A DNA stretch of 64,000 bases from Brachionus plicatilis (lineage: Eukaryota > Rotifera > Eurotatoria > Ploima > Brachionidae). The DNA lies in the NCBI GenBank assembly GCA_010279815.1, contig QEOQ01000389.1, positions 236,651-300,650 of the forward strand. The letters are read 5' to 3'. Below are positions 12,030 through 21,357 of this stretch, piece after piece (positions within the stretch are counted from its first letter, which is position 1; the number at the start of each line of letters is the position of its first letter). The notes beneath the pieces were generated by a model that was given only the letters and a program-made list of their open reading frames with translations, was not told the DNA's origin and made no database searches. Both the position numbers and the translations under genes were made by a program.

Positions 12030-12193
12030 AAAAAATAAAAAATTTGAATTCTACATTTTTATTTAATTTCTAAAAAAACAAAAACAAATATACAAAAAAA
12101 TTAAAAAAAAATGACAACATAAAAGCGACGAATTTATTTGTGATACCCTAATTATTAAATAAAATGCCCTAAATTTTTAATTTTTTACCCCCC
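12030..12193 (-). repeat. Inverted relative of the 1-261 repeat
   Basis: On the minus strand it reads GGGGGGTAAAAAATTAAAAA, TTTAGGGCATTTTATTTAAT, then a stretch near GTTGTCATTTTTTTTTAA, paralleling 60-241. It lies 23 bases past the stop codon of the receptor at 12216-13430, so it may form part of that gene's 3' untranslated or termination region. It is probably an independent copy rather than the far end of one 12-kb element. Confidence 0.45.
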
Positions 12194-12215
12194 ATAAAAG
12201 CAAAGTACGACGTAA

Positions 12216-13430
12216 CTATGTTCTGGAAAAAATTTTTTTAGGAATGTTCAGAGAATAACAAAAATTGTTTCGAAACTTTTTGGAAAAAAAGTTGTACAAA
12301 AATGGATTAACTGAACTGTTCAAATAAAACAATATACGACATGATACATTTATATACCAAAAGGCTCGTAGTCCGATAAAATTAAAAAAATCTTCATCAT
12401 TTCCTTTAATCATCAATATCAAATTCCAAATTTTCAGAGGAAACAAGCATAAATAAAATGAAAATATTAGTGTAACCAACATACTGATCAAATTTTTTCG
12501 TTGCTTAAAATTTTTGGCAAATCTGTAATGGGCATTTTTAATTGTTTCATAATTTTTCCCATTCAACCTTAATCCATCTTTTTCCTTTAAAGAAAATAAT
12601 TCAGATGTAGTTTTGGAATTTTCCAAAAAAAGCTTTTTGCTTTTGGACCTGGCAAGATTTTCCACGTGATTAGATGCTTTTCCTAATGAATATTCATTTG
12701 AATCGGATGAAAAAGTATTCAAGTTTGTCTGTAAGCCATTTTCGATCCAGCATGCTGTTAAGAAATTGTTCGACTTGTTCAAAAAGCTGTAAATTCTTAG
12801 GTACATAATTAAAAGAATCATGCCAAGAAGAAAAAATATAATAAAATGAGTAATAATTATGTGATAAAAAAACAAATTATTAAATAAGAGTTGACATTTG
12901 TAGCCAATTGTGCAGTCAAAAAACTTGGTCTCTTTGAATTCTGAAAAAAAGATAAAAGGAATATTTACAATTAGGGACAATGTCCATAGGAAAATAATTA
13001 AATTGAAAGTCCGGGTTGAATTGATCACTGATTTGACATGTAAAGGTCTGCATATCACATAATATCGATCGTAGGTTATTAAAAAAATAGTCAAAATCGA
13101 AGCAAAAACCATTGTATTCTCCACAAAAAACACCGAGTGACACCACATTTTTCCCAGATACCATCTTTCTTTAGCAAAAAGATCATGCAAGCCACTGGGC
13201 ACATTGCTAAATAAAACCATAAGATCTGCCAGTGACAGATTAGCCAACAAATAAAAGGTAAAGTTACGCATTTCTTTTTTTCTTACTATAAAAAAGATAA
13301 CCATCACATTTCCAATAACTCCGATCGAAAATATTATTGAGTAAAAAAATGATCCATAAATAATTACATCTTTAGGCATTCTAAGATCCGACAAACAAAT
13401 CGATGAAACATTGATGCTTTTGTTTTCCAT
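12216..13430 (-). CDS. Class A (rhodopsin-like) peptide-type GPCR, paralogue 1
   Basis: 404 residues, one uninterrupted exon, start at 13430 (AAAATGG context) and TAG stop. The seven-helix plan is clear: N-terminal NxS/T sequons (NKS, NVS); TM1 with GNVMV (N41); TM2 LSLADL (D69); conserved C97 opening TM3; DRY at 121-123 followed by YVICRPL; W149 in TM4; second extracellular loop cysteines at 173 and 179; a long intracellular loop 3 (about 214-308) rich in Lys/Ser; TM6 with FPLKIW (P331); TM7 NPFLY at 375-379 and a short tail. The plasma-membrane signalling role follows from the family. The resemblance is to neuropeptide/hormone receptors of the GHSR/TRHR/ETHR sort, and the ligand is unknown. 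It is a diverged paralogue of the receptors at 32095 and 53153. Ordinary animal class A length. Confidence 0.93.
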   Translation of the reverse strand: MENKSINVSSICLSDLRMPKDVIIYGSFFYSIIFSIGVIGNVMVIFFIVRKKEMRNFTFYLLANLSLADLMVLFSNVPSGLHDLFAKERWYLGKMWCHSVFFVENTMVFASILTIFLITYDRYYVICRPLHVKSVINSTRTFNLIIFLWTLSLIVNIPFIFFSEFKETKFFDCTIGYKCQLLFNNLFFYHIIITHFIIFFLLGMILLIMYLRIYSFLNKSNNFLTACWIENGLQTNLNTFSSDSNEYSLGKASNHVENLARSKSKKLFLENSKTTSELFSLKEKDGLRLNGKNYETIKNAHYRFAKNFKQRKNLISMLVTLIFSFYLCLFPLKIWNLILMIKGNDEDFFNFIGLRAFWYINVSCRILFYLNSSVNPFLYNFFSKKFRNNFCYSLNIPKKIFSRT

Positions 13431-13555
13431 TTTAGTTAGAAATTTGAAATCTAAAATATTTTTTTAATTTCAAATTGAAAATTTAAATGGCTATTTGATA
13501 AATTGGCTTTATATCATCATCGATATTGTATCAATTTGAAAAAAAATTAAGGATT

Positions 13556-14120
13556 ATTATTAAATGGGTATTTATATTACTTATTTGGGTGTTAAAAAAA
13601 ATATTTTTTGGGTATTTATTTTTTGTCAAATTTATTGAAAAAGAAATAAAAACTGGGTACATAAAAATAATTGTCCAGTATTATAAAAATGATTATTGGG
13701 TAGTATAAAAATGATTTTTGGGTATTATAAAAATTATTGTTGAGTATTATAAAAAATTATTTCTTTTTTGTCCGACTGGTACTGATTTAGCTATTAATGG
13801 AGGACTGAATTCTTTTAATCTAATAGCCAAACCAACAACATGCTTGCATATACATATACTCTTTAAGAAAACTAGGACAAGTGCATTTAGCCTGTTTCCA
13901 ATCTTGACAATTCTCTCTATCAACATACCATATATTAAATGACTTCACAAAATGATCAAAAGTCGCAAATTTTCCAGATCGATAACGCTTAAATTCAGAA
14001 TCAGTAATCTTATTAAAATCATCTGAAGGAATATAAAACTTATCATCAAGTATCTTAATTTCTTTCGATTCTTTAGCCCATTGGTAAGAATTACCCATTT
14101 AAATAAATACCCATTTAAAT
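13556..14120. mobile_element. Array-ended element carrying a MULE-type SWIM relic
   Basis: The left end (13560-13765) holds about eight units spaced 21-23 bases apart with core TGGGTATTATAAAAATnATT, for example at 13564, 13584, 13608, 13654, 13697 and 13719. The right end (14093-14120) has two inverted units reading ACCCATTTAAATAAATACCC. Between them, on the minus strand, is a broken SWIM zinc-finger coding segment. I found no clear target duplication. The array-at-both-ends architecture matches 29369-30899 and 50426-51182. Confidence 0.55.
13747..14098 (-). pseudogene. SWIM zinc-finger fragment of a Mutator-like transposase
   Basis: The first frame (14098 down to about 13830) encodes FDHFVKSFNIWYVD, then KCTCPSFLKEYM. 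A 4-base tandem insertion near 13845 (TATA within GAGTATATGTATATGC) shifts the frame, and the adjacent frame continues CKHVVGLAIRLKEF and SVPVGQKR to a TAA at 13747. Together these give the CxC...CxH ligands of a SWIM domain followed by a basic tail, the usual C-terminal part of animal MULE transposases. The catalytic DDE region is absent, so this is a truncated, frameshifted relic. Some cellular proteins also carry SWIM domains, but the repeat context favours a transposon. Confidence 0.7.
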
Positions 14121-15782
14121 ACAAGCCAAAAATTAATTTACAAAAAATAAACAAAATTGTAAAAAACTGATAGAAATAAATTTTTATTTTATTATATTAA
14201 TAAATCGAAAAAATCAAAATCTGAAATCGCCTAAATTGATATTTAATTTTTTGTACTTTTTTTAAGAAATTAGAATATTTTTTTTTAATTATGACAGATT
14301 ATTATTTAATGAAAATAAATTTCAAAATAAATCTGGCCCCCAATGAAATATTTATTCTTTTCTATTATTTAATTATTCTAGGAAAAAATTTCACCGCGTG
14401 ATTATTTCAAAAAATTATAAAAACATGAGAAATGAGGATAAGTTTTCCAGTTTTTAAAAATGATTTTTATAAACCACAAGAAAAAAAATGCTTCCAATCA
14501 GTCGATTGTTATTAAGAATTTTTCTCATTTTTAGTAATCAAATTGCTATAGATATTTTTCTTATTAAAACTTATAAAAAGACTAGCTAACAAATTTAATG
14601 GTACAGGAAAGCTAAATAAATATTGGCGTGTTCAGTATTTATCTATAAAAAGCAAATAGAATTGATTTGAGAAAATTTTTGGCTTTTTTGCTTCTCAAAA
14701 GAAAAAAATACTAAAATTGAAATACTTTTTTTTTTAACTTGAAAAAATTTGGGTCCTTGAAAAATACTGGCCCCCATTTTTTTGCAAAGCAAAAATATTT
14801 TTTTAAAGTTTTAATATATCATTTAGTTTGGATTTTTCTCTATTTTTTGAAAATTAAACTAGTTTTTCTCAAAAATTTTCATTTTTTGTGAAAATTGAAT
14901 ATTTTAATATTTTTGAAAACCTGACCTCCTACTGGCCCCAATTTCCCCACTAGAGAATTTAACGAGCTTTCTAAAAACGTGCTTAGTTTTTCTCCAGGAA
15001 GTATAGTTTTCCAGAATTTCAAATGCTTTCATAAAAATTGAGAAAAATTCAATTTATAATTGTAATATATTATATTTTTTGTTTCATTAATTTAGTAAAA
15101 AAATAGAGTCTTTGTCTTAAATTTTTAGTTACGTAAAAATATGATAAACTTAAATGAGGCGAAATATTTTATTTTTTTTATTGAAATCTTTTGCCTCTTT
15201 TTTCTGATTTCCATAGGACCCAAAAATTTAAGTTGAATTTTAATTTTAGTTTCAATTTTTGAAATTAAAATCAAATGTTTAATAAGTATTATAATAAATA
15301 TTTCAAGAATCCTAGAAAAATATAACTTGTCCTAAAAATGCATTATCTATCATTAAGATTTTTGATTATCTTTTAATTAATTTTTTGTCACATTCGATTA
15401 TATCCCATATAATAATATCTCAGATTGATATGTTCATATTCTAAAATGTTTAAATTTTCTTTAAAACAAGCACTTTTTGAAAACAAAATCTTTAAAAAGT
15501 ATAATCAATTTTAAATACTAAAAAATTTAATAAACTCACAACAAGCAATAGAAAATTGCACTCAAGTTCTCAAAGTCTAGTTCCATTAGGAAAACAAAAT
15601 GGAGTCGGTCGTACGGGTTAAATGCCTACAGCTTTGGTTAGAAAATAACTCATAAATGTAACGTAGATTAATAGAAATTTGAATTTTTTCAATAGCTTTT
15701 TTTTTAAATTTCTGATTCATCTTTAATTTTAAATTCTGTTTAATCTTAAATTAATTTTTTTATTTTGATGCAAACTGAAGTT
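14121..15782. other. No gene seen
   Basis: AT-rich with long A and T runs. A GC-richer patch at 15600-15650 (GGAGTCGGTCGTACGGGTTA) has no frame and may be retroposon untranslated sequence leading into the LINE fragment at 15783. Confidence 0.5.
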
Positions 15783-16040
15783 ACTGAGAGGGTGCAGAAA
15801 AAAGATACAAAGTTGATGACCAGAATTCTTTATTTGGCCAGAAATAGTATTAGGTCTGACAACTCAAAGTGAAAGAAGAATGGGAAACATGATCCAATTT
15901 TTCAAACTATAAATCAGATGAACTGAATAAAACTTCTGGTTAACTCCAATTCAATCAGAATTTCAGGACCTGTAAAACAGATCCGAGGGCATAAGAGTAA
16001 GCTATCAGCACAAACTGCTGTTAGAGAGATAACATTTTAA
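15783..16040 (+). pseudogene. LINE ORF2 C-terminal fragment
   Basis: One frame of 86 codons with two internal stops reads TERVQKKDTKLMTRI, later NGKHDPIFQTINQM, and then RGHKSKLSAQTAVREITF. Spacing and motifs match the post-reverse-transcriptase region of CR1/L2/Jockey-like LINEs: ERVQ.r.TK, then TRGH.xKL, then R..FF. It is degenerate, with no RT core attached. It lies head-on to the minus-strand LINE that follows. Confidence 0.65.
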
Positions 16041-16091
16041 CCGATGATTTCATGGATTTTTCATCTATGATTCATCTCATTTTTTATAGAT

Positions 16092-16880
16092 GTTTGTTTG
16101 TTGTTTAATAGTTTATTTCTTTTTAAAGAAAGGCTACGGGCTCCTTCAGCCAGTTATGTAATTTAAAGTCTATTTATAAACAAATTTAGACTAGATAAAC
16201 ATAAAATGAACAAAAAACTAGTAACTTAGTTTTTTTCAAATTGATACCAGATACCAGTTTTTTTAAGTCAAAATTAGAGAAAAAAAAATCAAAAAAATCT
16301 AAAAATAAAAATCAATTTTAAGTATTGAAAAAATTCTAAAAAACTAAGAAGCAACCACATAAGGGAATCGATATACTCACAAATCTAGATGTAAAACCTC
16401 GATTGTATTCATCCACCAATCTGGCAATCAGTGGTAGTGAATAGTTAAGACTTTTGTAAATATATTTTTCATTTAAATCAGAGAGACGATCAGTTATGGA
16501 TTCAAACCTTAATATTTTTCCAAAATCTGAGAGATCGGTACTATTGGTACGGAAAGGTAACTTAAGGATAGATCTGATTGCATTATTTTGAATAACTTGT
16601 AGTTTATGGAGGTTAGTATCAGAGAGGAGATTTATTTTTAGGAAGGAGTAATCTATAATTGATCAGGCACTTGAAAATATTACTTAAAGTAGAATGGTTT
16701 AATTTCCAACTTTTATTAGACAAAATTCTAATAATGTTCAGTCTATCTGAGCATTTCTTTTTAATGTTTTCAACATGGGGCTTAAAAGTAAGACAATCAT
16801 CCAAAATGAGACCAAGGAATTTAATTTCTTTGGCATAAGGAATATCCTCATTAAAGAGTTTTAACTTAATACTTGGATTA
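16092..16880 (-). pseudogene. LINE reverse transcriptase 3' half, frameshifted
   Basis: On the minus strand, from 16880, the frame encodes YAKEIKFLGLILDDCLTFKP, HVENIKKKCSDRLNIIRIL and SWKLNHSTLSNIFKCLI. It then shifts frame near 16660 and continues IDYSFLKINLLSDTNLHKL, QVIQNNAIRSILRLPFRT, DRLSDLNEKYIY and RGFTSRF to a TAG at 16344. These are the thumb and connection motifs (FLG..ld..LtF..H...I..k...RLN; lq..QN.A.R.i) of Jockey/CR1-like LINEs. About 250 bases of 3' untranslated sequence follow, ending near 16092 with GGCTGAAGGAGCCCGTAGCC and a TTTG-type tail. The YxDD core is missing, so the copy is 5' truncated or eroded. Confidence 0.8.
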
Positions 16881-16910
16881 GATTAAATGTTTATATTTAA
16901 TTTTCTATTA

Positions 16911-17619
16911 ATTTTTATTTCAATTTGTCCATGGGACTTAAACTTTAATTAAATAAAAAAAAATAAAAAATGAAAAATGTTTTTGGATTAAAACCAGAAA
17001 ATTTTCATTGTATTCTCTTCAGAATATTTAGAAATGACCCGATCATGAAAAACTAAACATTTTCATCTTTATTTCATTCCTGAATTATCTCATCAATTAT
17101 GAATGATTTTTTTGGATTAAAACCACGAAAAAGATTTGAACTAATTATATGATTGCTAAATAGATGTATCGATTTTGACTTTCCTTTTTCTTTAATTGCT
17201 TTGTGTCAACAACAGTCTATCTCTTCTTCTCTTGTTATTTAAATTTGATCATGAAAAAATTTAGTTTTTTCTAACAGCAATTAACTCTTATCAGTCCAAA
17301 ATTAAAAAAACTAAGTTAACGGCCAAGACGAGTCATTTTTGGCCTAAACAAAATAATATAAAAAACAATTACGTTTATTTTTCTTTATTTTATTTTAAAA
17401 ATCAATAATTGTTTATTTATTTTTAAGTTTCAAAATCAATTTTAAATTTTTTTAGATATACCTTAAAAAAAAACAATTTTGATATTTAAAGGAATAAATC
17501 GAAAAATACTGTCAAAATGAGGAAAACAGTAAGAAAATTACAAATTCAATCAGTTTAAAAGAATTTCATTATCTACTAGCCCAAAGATATGAAGTTCAAA
17601 TATCTAATACTAATACCAT
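16911..17619. other. No gene seen
   Basis: AT-rich; some repeated wording (GGATTAAAACCA at about 16984 and 17114) but no coding sequence or element boundary that I can support. Confidence 0.45.
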
Positions 17620-17720
17620 AGACGCTGAAAATGGGAACTGAAGGGAAGAACACTCTTCCGAGCAGTCCGTCATACCACCCTCTTTAAAAATAAATAAAAA
17701 ATAAATATAATAAAATACTT
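17620..17720 (+). mobile_element. Possible retroposon 3' end with AAATA tail
   Basis: A GC-richer block, GGGAAGAACACTCTTCCGAG CAGTCCGTCATACCACCCTC, ends in AAAAATAAATAAAAAATAAA. Its form, a compact GC-rich terminus plus an A-rich short-repeat tail, matches the other LINE 3' ends here. No coding sequence is attached. Confidence 0.35.
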
Positions 17721-17957
17721 GTGGAAATTTAACTACACATAAAACCTATAATTAGTGTAAATTCTTAATCAAATGTGTATCTAGTGGATCTCCTCTTAAC
17801 AAAGGATTTTATATCTAATTGGATTGCTACCAATGTTCTTTGATTCAAAAATTTACTTAAGCTGCCTTCTAGTCTCAAGTCTAGTTAAAAGACAATAAAG
17901 CAATTCTAAACCTAATAATTTACTTAAAAGTAAAAAATTTTTTCTATCGGGAAAAAG

Positions 17958-18110
17958 CAGAGTTGTTTAAGTCACAAGTCTCAAGTAAAGTCCAAGTCCG
18001 GACTTTTATTTTTTTTTCTTAAGTCTGAGCCAAAGACATTTATTTTCTTTTTAAAAAAAAATTTTAAAGTCCAGACTTGGACTTGATTTTGGGACCTTTA
18101 AACAACTCTG
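17958..18110. mobile_element. hAT-like MITE with near-perfect 8-bp TSD
   Basis: The left end CAGAGTTGTTTAAGTCACAA and right end ...GGGACCTTTAAACAACTCTG are terminal inverted repeats. The flanks are GGAAAAAG (17950-17957) and AGAAAAAG (18111-18118), matching at 7 of 8 bases. CAGAG termini and 8-bp duplications are hAT hallmarks. The interior repeats AAGTCCAAGTCCGGACTT-type words. Related copies: 20538-20763, 20965-21237, 39362-39452, 42278-42424. Confidence 0.7.
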
Positions 18111-18526
18111 AGAAAAAGTGAATTGATGTTCTTCATGAATCAAAGGTGTAGATAAACTTTGAAAAAAATTGTAAAAAAAACTTATGTTTTTAAAATTTCT
18201 GCTTATCATTATCTTCTTAAAAATAATTTTGAAAATTAAAAAAATTTCATTTAAAAATTAAATAAATTATGATGTAATATTTTTTCATCGATTATTTTTG
18301 ATGAAATGGTTCCTTACTCATTAATGGTTCATCTCTCAATTTTGATTGATTAATCACCGTTTTTTTGTGACTGGGGAAATGGATAAAAGTGCCCGGGAAA
18401 AAGAGTGGAGCCATTCTTTGAGTCATAGTCTAGTGAGTTTGGAGGTTTATTGGTTGGTTAGAGTTTAAGTACCTTTGGTGTGAGAAGAAGATTCTACGCT
18501 AGTTCTCTTGTAGTAGTTAATACATA

Positions 18527-18570
18527 TTTTATTTATTTATTTATTTAAAATTTAAGCCTCATAGGCAAGT
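18527..18570 (-). mobile_element. LINE 3' end with TTTA tail
   Basis: A TATTTATTTATTTATTT run followed by AATTTAAGCCTCATAGGCAA, the same terminus as at 8721-8830. Body sequence to its right is not recognisable. Confidence 0.55.
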
Positions 18571-20537
18571 TGAAAAATAAATAAAAAAAAAATCTGATTT
18601 ACAAATCACATTAAGTTTCATAAATAATTAATCCATTTAAAATTTTATAAAAATTTTACAGTCTAGATTACATAAAAGAGGGGTAAAAAGAGAAAAAAAT
18701 CTAAATTATTAAGAAATTGCAGGCTTAAGTAAAAGATTCAAGTAGTCAAAATAAAAGTAAAAAGTTAAATTACTAATTTAGAACTCCCTTGTCAATTGTC
18801 TCAAAGAATTTTCAGCAGTGGATAGTTCAAAGCTTGTAACTTTTCTAAAATGTATTTGTAATTTGTTCTTTTTGAAATTATTTAAACTCTAACAATATTT
18901 AAAAATTCTTCTAACAATGGTGAAAGGAGTTTAATTACTCAAAGCCATTTAAAAATTTTATTAAATAAACTATCAAAAAAAAAAATAAAAAAATACTATC
19001 TAATGAAATTCTAATTTTATGAATGAAAAACTTAACTGATATATATTGAATAATACATATTATTAGTATTATTCAATATTTAATCTAATTTAATATAGTT
19101 TAATATAAGATCGGTATTCTAAGTCGAATTTTAGCACCAGTTTGATTTCAAAATTGGTTTTAAAATTCATCCGGTTCATTTTAAAACTGGTTCCAAAGCG
19201 TTTTTTTAAGAATTTTTCTATCAGGTCTAATTTTATCGATAGCTCGTTATTACTTATTAAAATTTATGTTTATCTAGTTTGTAAAATATCTAATGCATTA
19301 AATAGTTAAAGTAATAGTGCTAATTTTTTATTTAGGATTAATGTATCTGTTTTCCGAACTCTATCTAAATGAAAAAATTAATTCTTATTGTTTAAATAAA
19401 ATTCAAGATCTTTTTATATTGATGTTGTAATTTTTTTTTTAATTACCATTGTTTAAATCAACAAGATTCAAACGATGGTTAGATGATTTTCGTGCAATCT
19501 TATCTGCTATTGCCAAATAATTTATTATAAAATAAATTTTATATTTAACTTATGATTATCATGTATCCGTACTTAAATTGAGAGTGAGTAAATTAAAAAT
19601 GAATTTTCCTTCAGTGAGCTTTAATTTTTATGAAATTATTTTTACTTATAATGGATATAAATTACTTTAATCTAGATTATTTCGAATCCAAGTAATTAGT
19701 TTTCAGAAAATTTGATTTAACAATTTTTTTGAACGATCAGAAATTTAAGAAGTACTTACTTAATCATTTCTGTAATACAATGCTTATTTAATGTGGCAGA
19801 TTTTTCTAAATATTTTTTTTCTATTTAGGTTTTAGACATGTTATCGAGATGAATATTTTAACAGTGAATACTAATCAATTTAAAAATTTACATGTCTATT
19901 TATTCAAATAATGAAATCAACTGCAGTAATATTCAGATAGGTAAAAATGAATTTACGTGAACACAAAAACGCTAAGTGGTTTTAACAATGAAATAAATTT
20001 AAAAAATTTATGAAAGATAACTCTTAATTGAATAAATTAATTCATGAAATTAGGTGATTTATTTTCTCGTCTTTTGATAAAAATTTCCATACAATTTTGG
20101 AAAAAGCATGTTGAAGTGGGATATTTAAAATTTTTTAAAAAATAATAAATGGGAATTATTTTTGCAATCTTATTACATTAAAATTAAATATATTCTTTAA
20201 AACATAAAATATTTAGTTTTTATTATTTAAAAACAAAAATCTTTAAATTATATTTTTTTATAAACAAGAAAATAAGTTTCTTTAGAAAAGATAAACATTT
20301 TGTCTTATTTACTAATTTTCTAACGTGATTACAATTATTATTATGATTAATGAGATACAAATCAAAAAACCCCTGTACTCTTATTAATATCTTAAAAAAA
20401 ACTTGATTTTTTTTAAAATTAATATTCTTTATACCATTATTTAGTTTAGAATTTCAAATGGTATCCTTATAAAAAACCAAATCGATCAAAGTAAAAAATT
20501 AATCTTTCATCAAATTATTCACACTAAATGTTTTTAT
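18571..20537. other. No gene seen; one short palindrome
   Basis: AT-rich. A perfect inverted repeat with 14-bp arms (ATATTGAATAATAC) and a 9-base loop lies at 19043-19079. Nothing else is supported. Confidence 0.5.
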
Positions 20538-20763
20538 TAGTCCAAGTCCGGACATTTTTTTTTTTCCAAGTCCAGGCTTTAAAATTTTGAATACTCTAGA
20601 AGAAATTAATGCTTAAATTGCAACAAAATTCTAATATTTGGCAAATCTATTGTATTAGACAACCCAAGAGTATTATAAAAAATTAGTTAAAATTTTTTAT
20701 TTAATAATTTAAAAAAAAAAAAACTGGACCTGGACTTTTTTTTGGGACTTTTAAACAACTCTG
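20538..20763. mobile_element. hAT-like MITE, left end missing
   Basis: The right end GGGACTTTTAAACAACTCTG is intact; the left end begins inside the element at AGTCCAAGTCCGGAC. Its interior (GCAACAAAATTCTAATATTT, TAGACAACCCAAGAGTAT) is the reverse complement of the interior of the copy at 20965-21237, so the two form an inverted pair about 200 bases apart. Confidence 0.6.
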
Positions 20764-20964
20764 TGAAAATATCACTAGCGCCTTATACATTTTTTAGAAC
20801 TAAATAAAAATTTCATGTTTTATTAAGTAAAATAAACTTTTTTTCAGAAATATATATTAAGATAGCCGTTCACCCAGAGCTGATCAAAAGTCAGACTTTG
20901 ACTTAAAATTTTTTTTTTCAAAGTCTGGACTTGGACTTAATTTTAGAATTTCAGTAATTTAGAA

Positions 20965-21237
20965 CAGAGTTGTTTAAAAGTCCCAAAAAAAAGTCCAAGT
21001 CCAGTTTTTTTTTTTTTAATTTGCTAGATCAGGCTTCATATCAAATAATTTATATACTCTTGGGTTGTCTAATGCAATAAATTTGCCATATATCAGAATT
21101 TTGTTGCAATTTTAGCATAAATTTCTTCTTCAGTATTCAAAATTTTAAAGCCTGGACTTGGACTTTTGAATAAAAATTTTTGAAAAAAAGTCTCGACTTG
21201 GACTTTACTTGAGACTTGTGACATTTAAACAACTCTG
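20965..21237. mobile_element. hAT-like MITE, full length (273 bp)
   Basis: The left end CAGAGTTGTTTAAAAGTCCC and right end TGACATTTAAACAACTCTG are inverted repeats. The flanks ATTTAGAA and ATTTAAAT agree at 6 of 8 bases, a plausible decayed duplication. The interior is shared in inverted orientation with 20538-20763. A further fragment of related words (CAAAGTCTGGACTTGGACTT) lies just left at 20870-20945. Confidence 0.65.
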
Positions 21238-21253
21238 ATTTAAATTTGAACTA

Positions 21254-21355
21254 GGCTGCCATAATAACTAGCTGGAAAGGCAAAGAACGGCGATCCATTA
21301 GTCAGGATCACGGTCACATGATTTTTTGCCGTTCCAGGTAGCTATTTTGGCGGCC
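21254..21355. mobile_element. 102-bp TA-flanked miniature element
   Basis: The left arm GGCTGCCATAATAACTAGCT continues GGAAAGGCAAAGAA; the right arm TTTTTTGCCGTTCCAGGTAG continues CTATTTTGGCGGCC. They are inverted repeats of about 38 bases with some mismatches. TA dinucleotides sit immediately outside both ends, as for Tc1/mariner-class insertions. It follows the hAT-like MITE by only 16 bases. Confidence 0.55.
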
Positions 21356-21357
21356 TA

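Noticed and set aside
1..12193. A single 12-kb transposon bounded by the inverted repeats at 1-261 and 12030-12193
   Set aside because: The interior carries no transposon genes and contains other complete elements; the two ends differ in detail, so independent copies are likelier.
12916..13164. 82-residue minus-strand frame overlapping the first receptor
   Set aside because: Shadow frame inside the confirmed receptor gene.
13526..13942. Plus-strand frames at 13526-13708 and 13718-13942
   Set aside because: They translate the motif array and the antisense of the SWIM relic.
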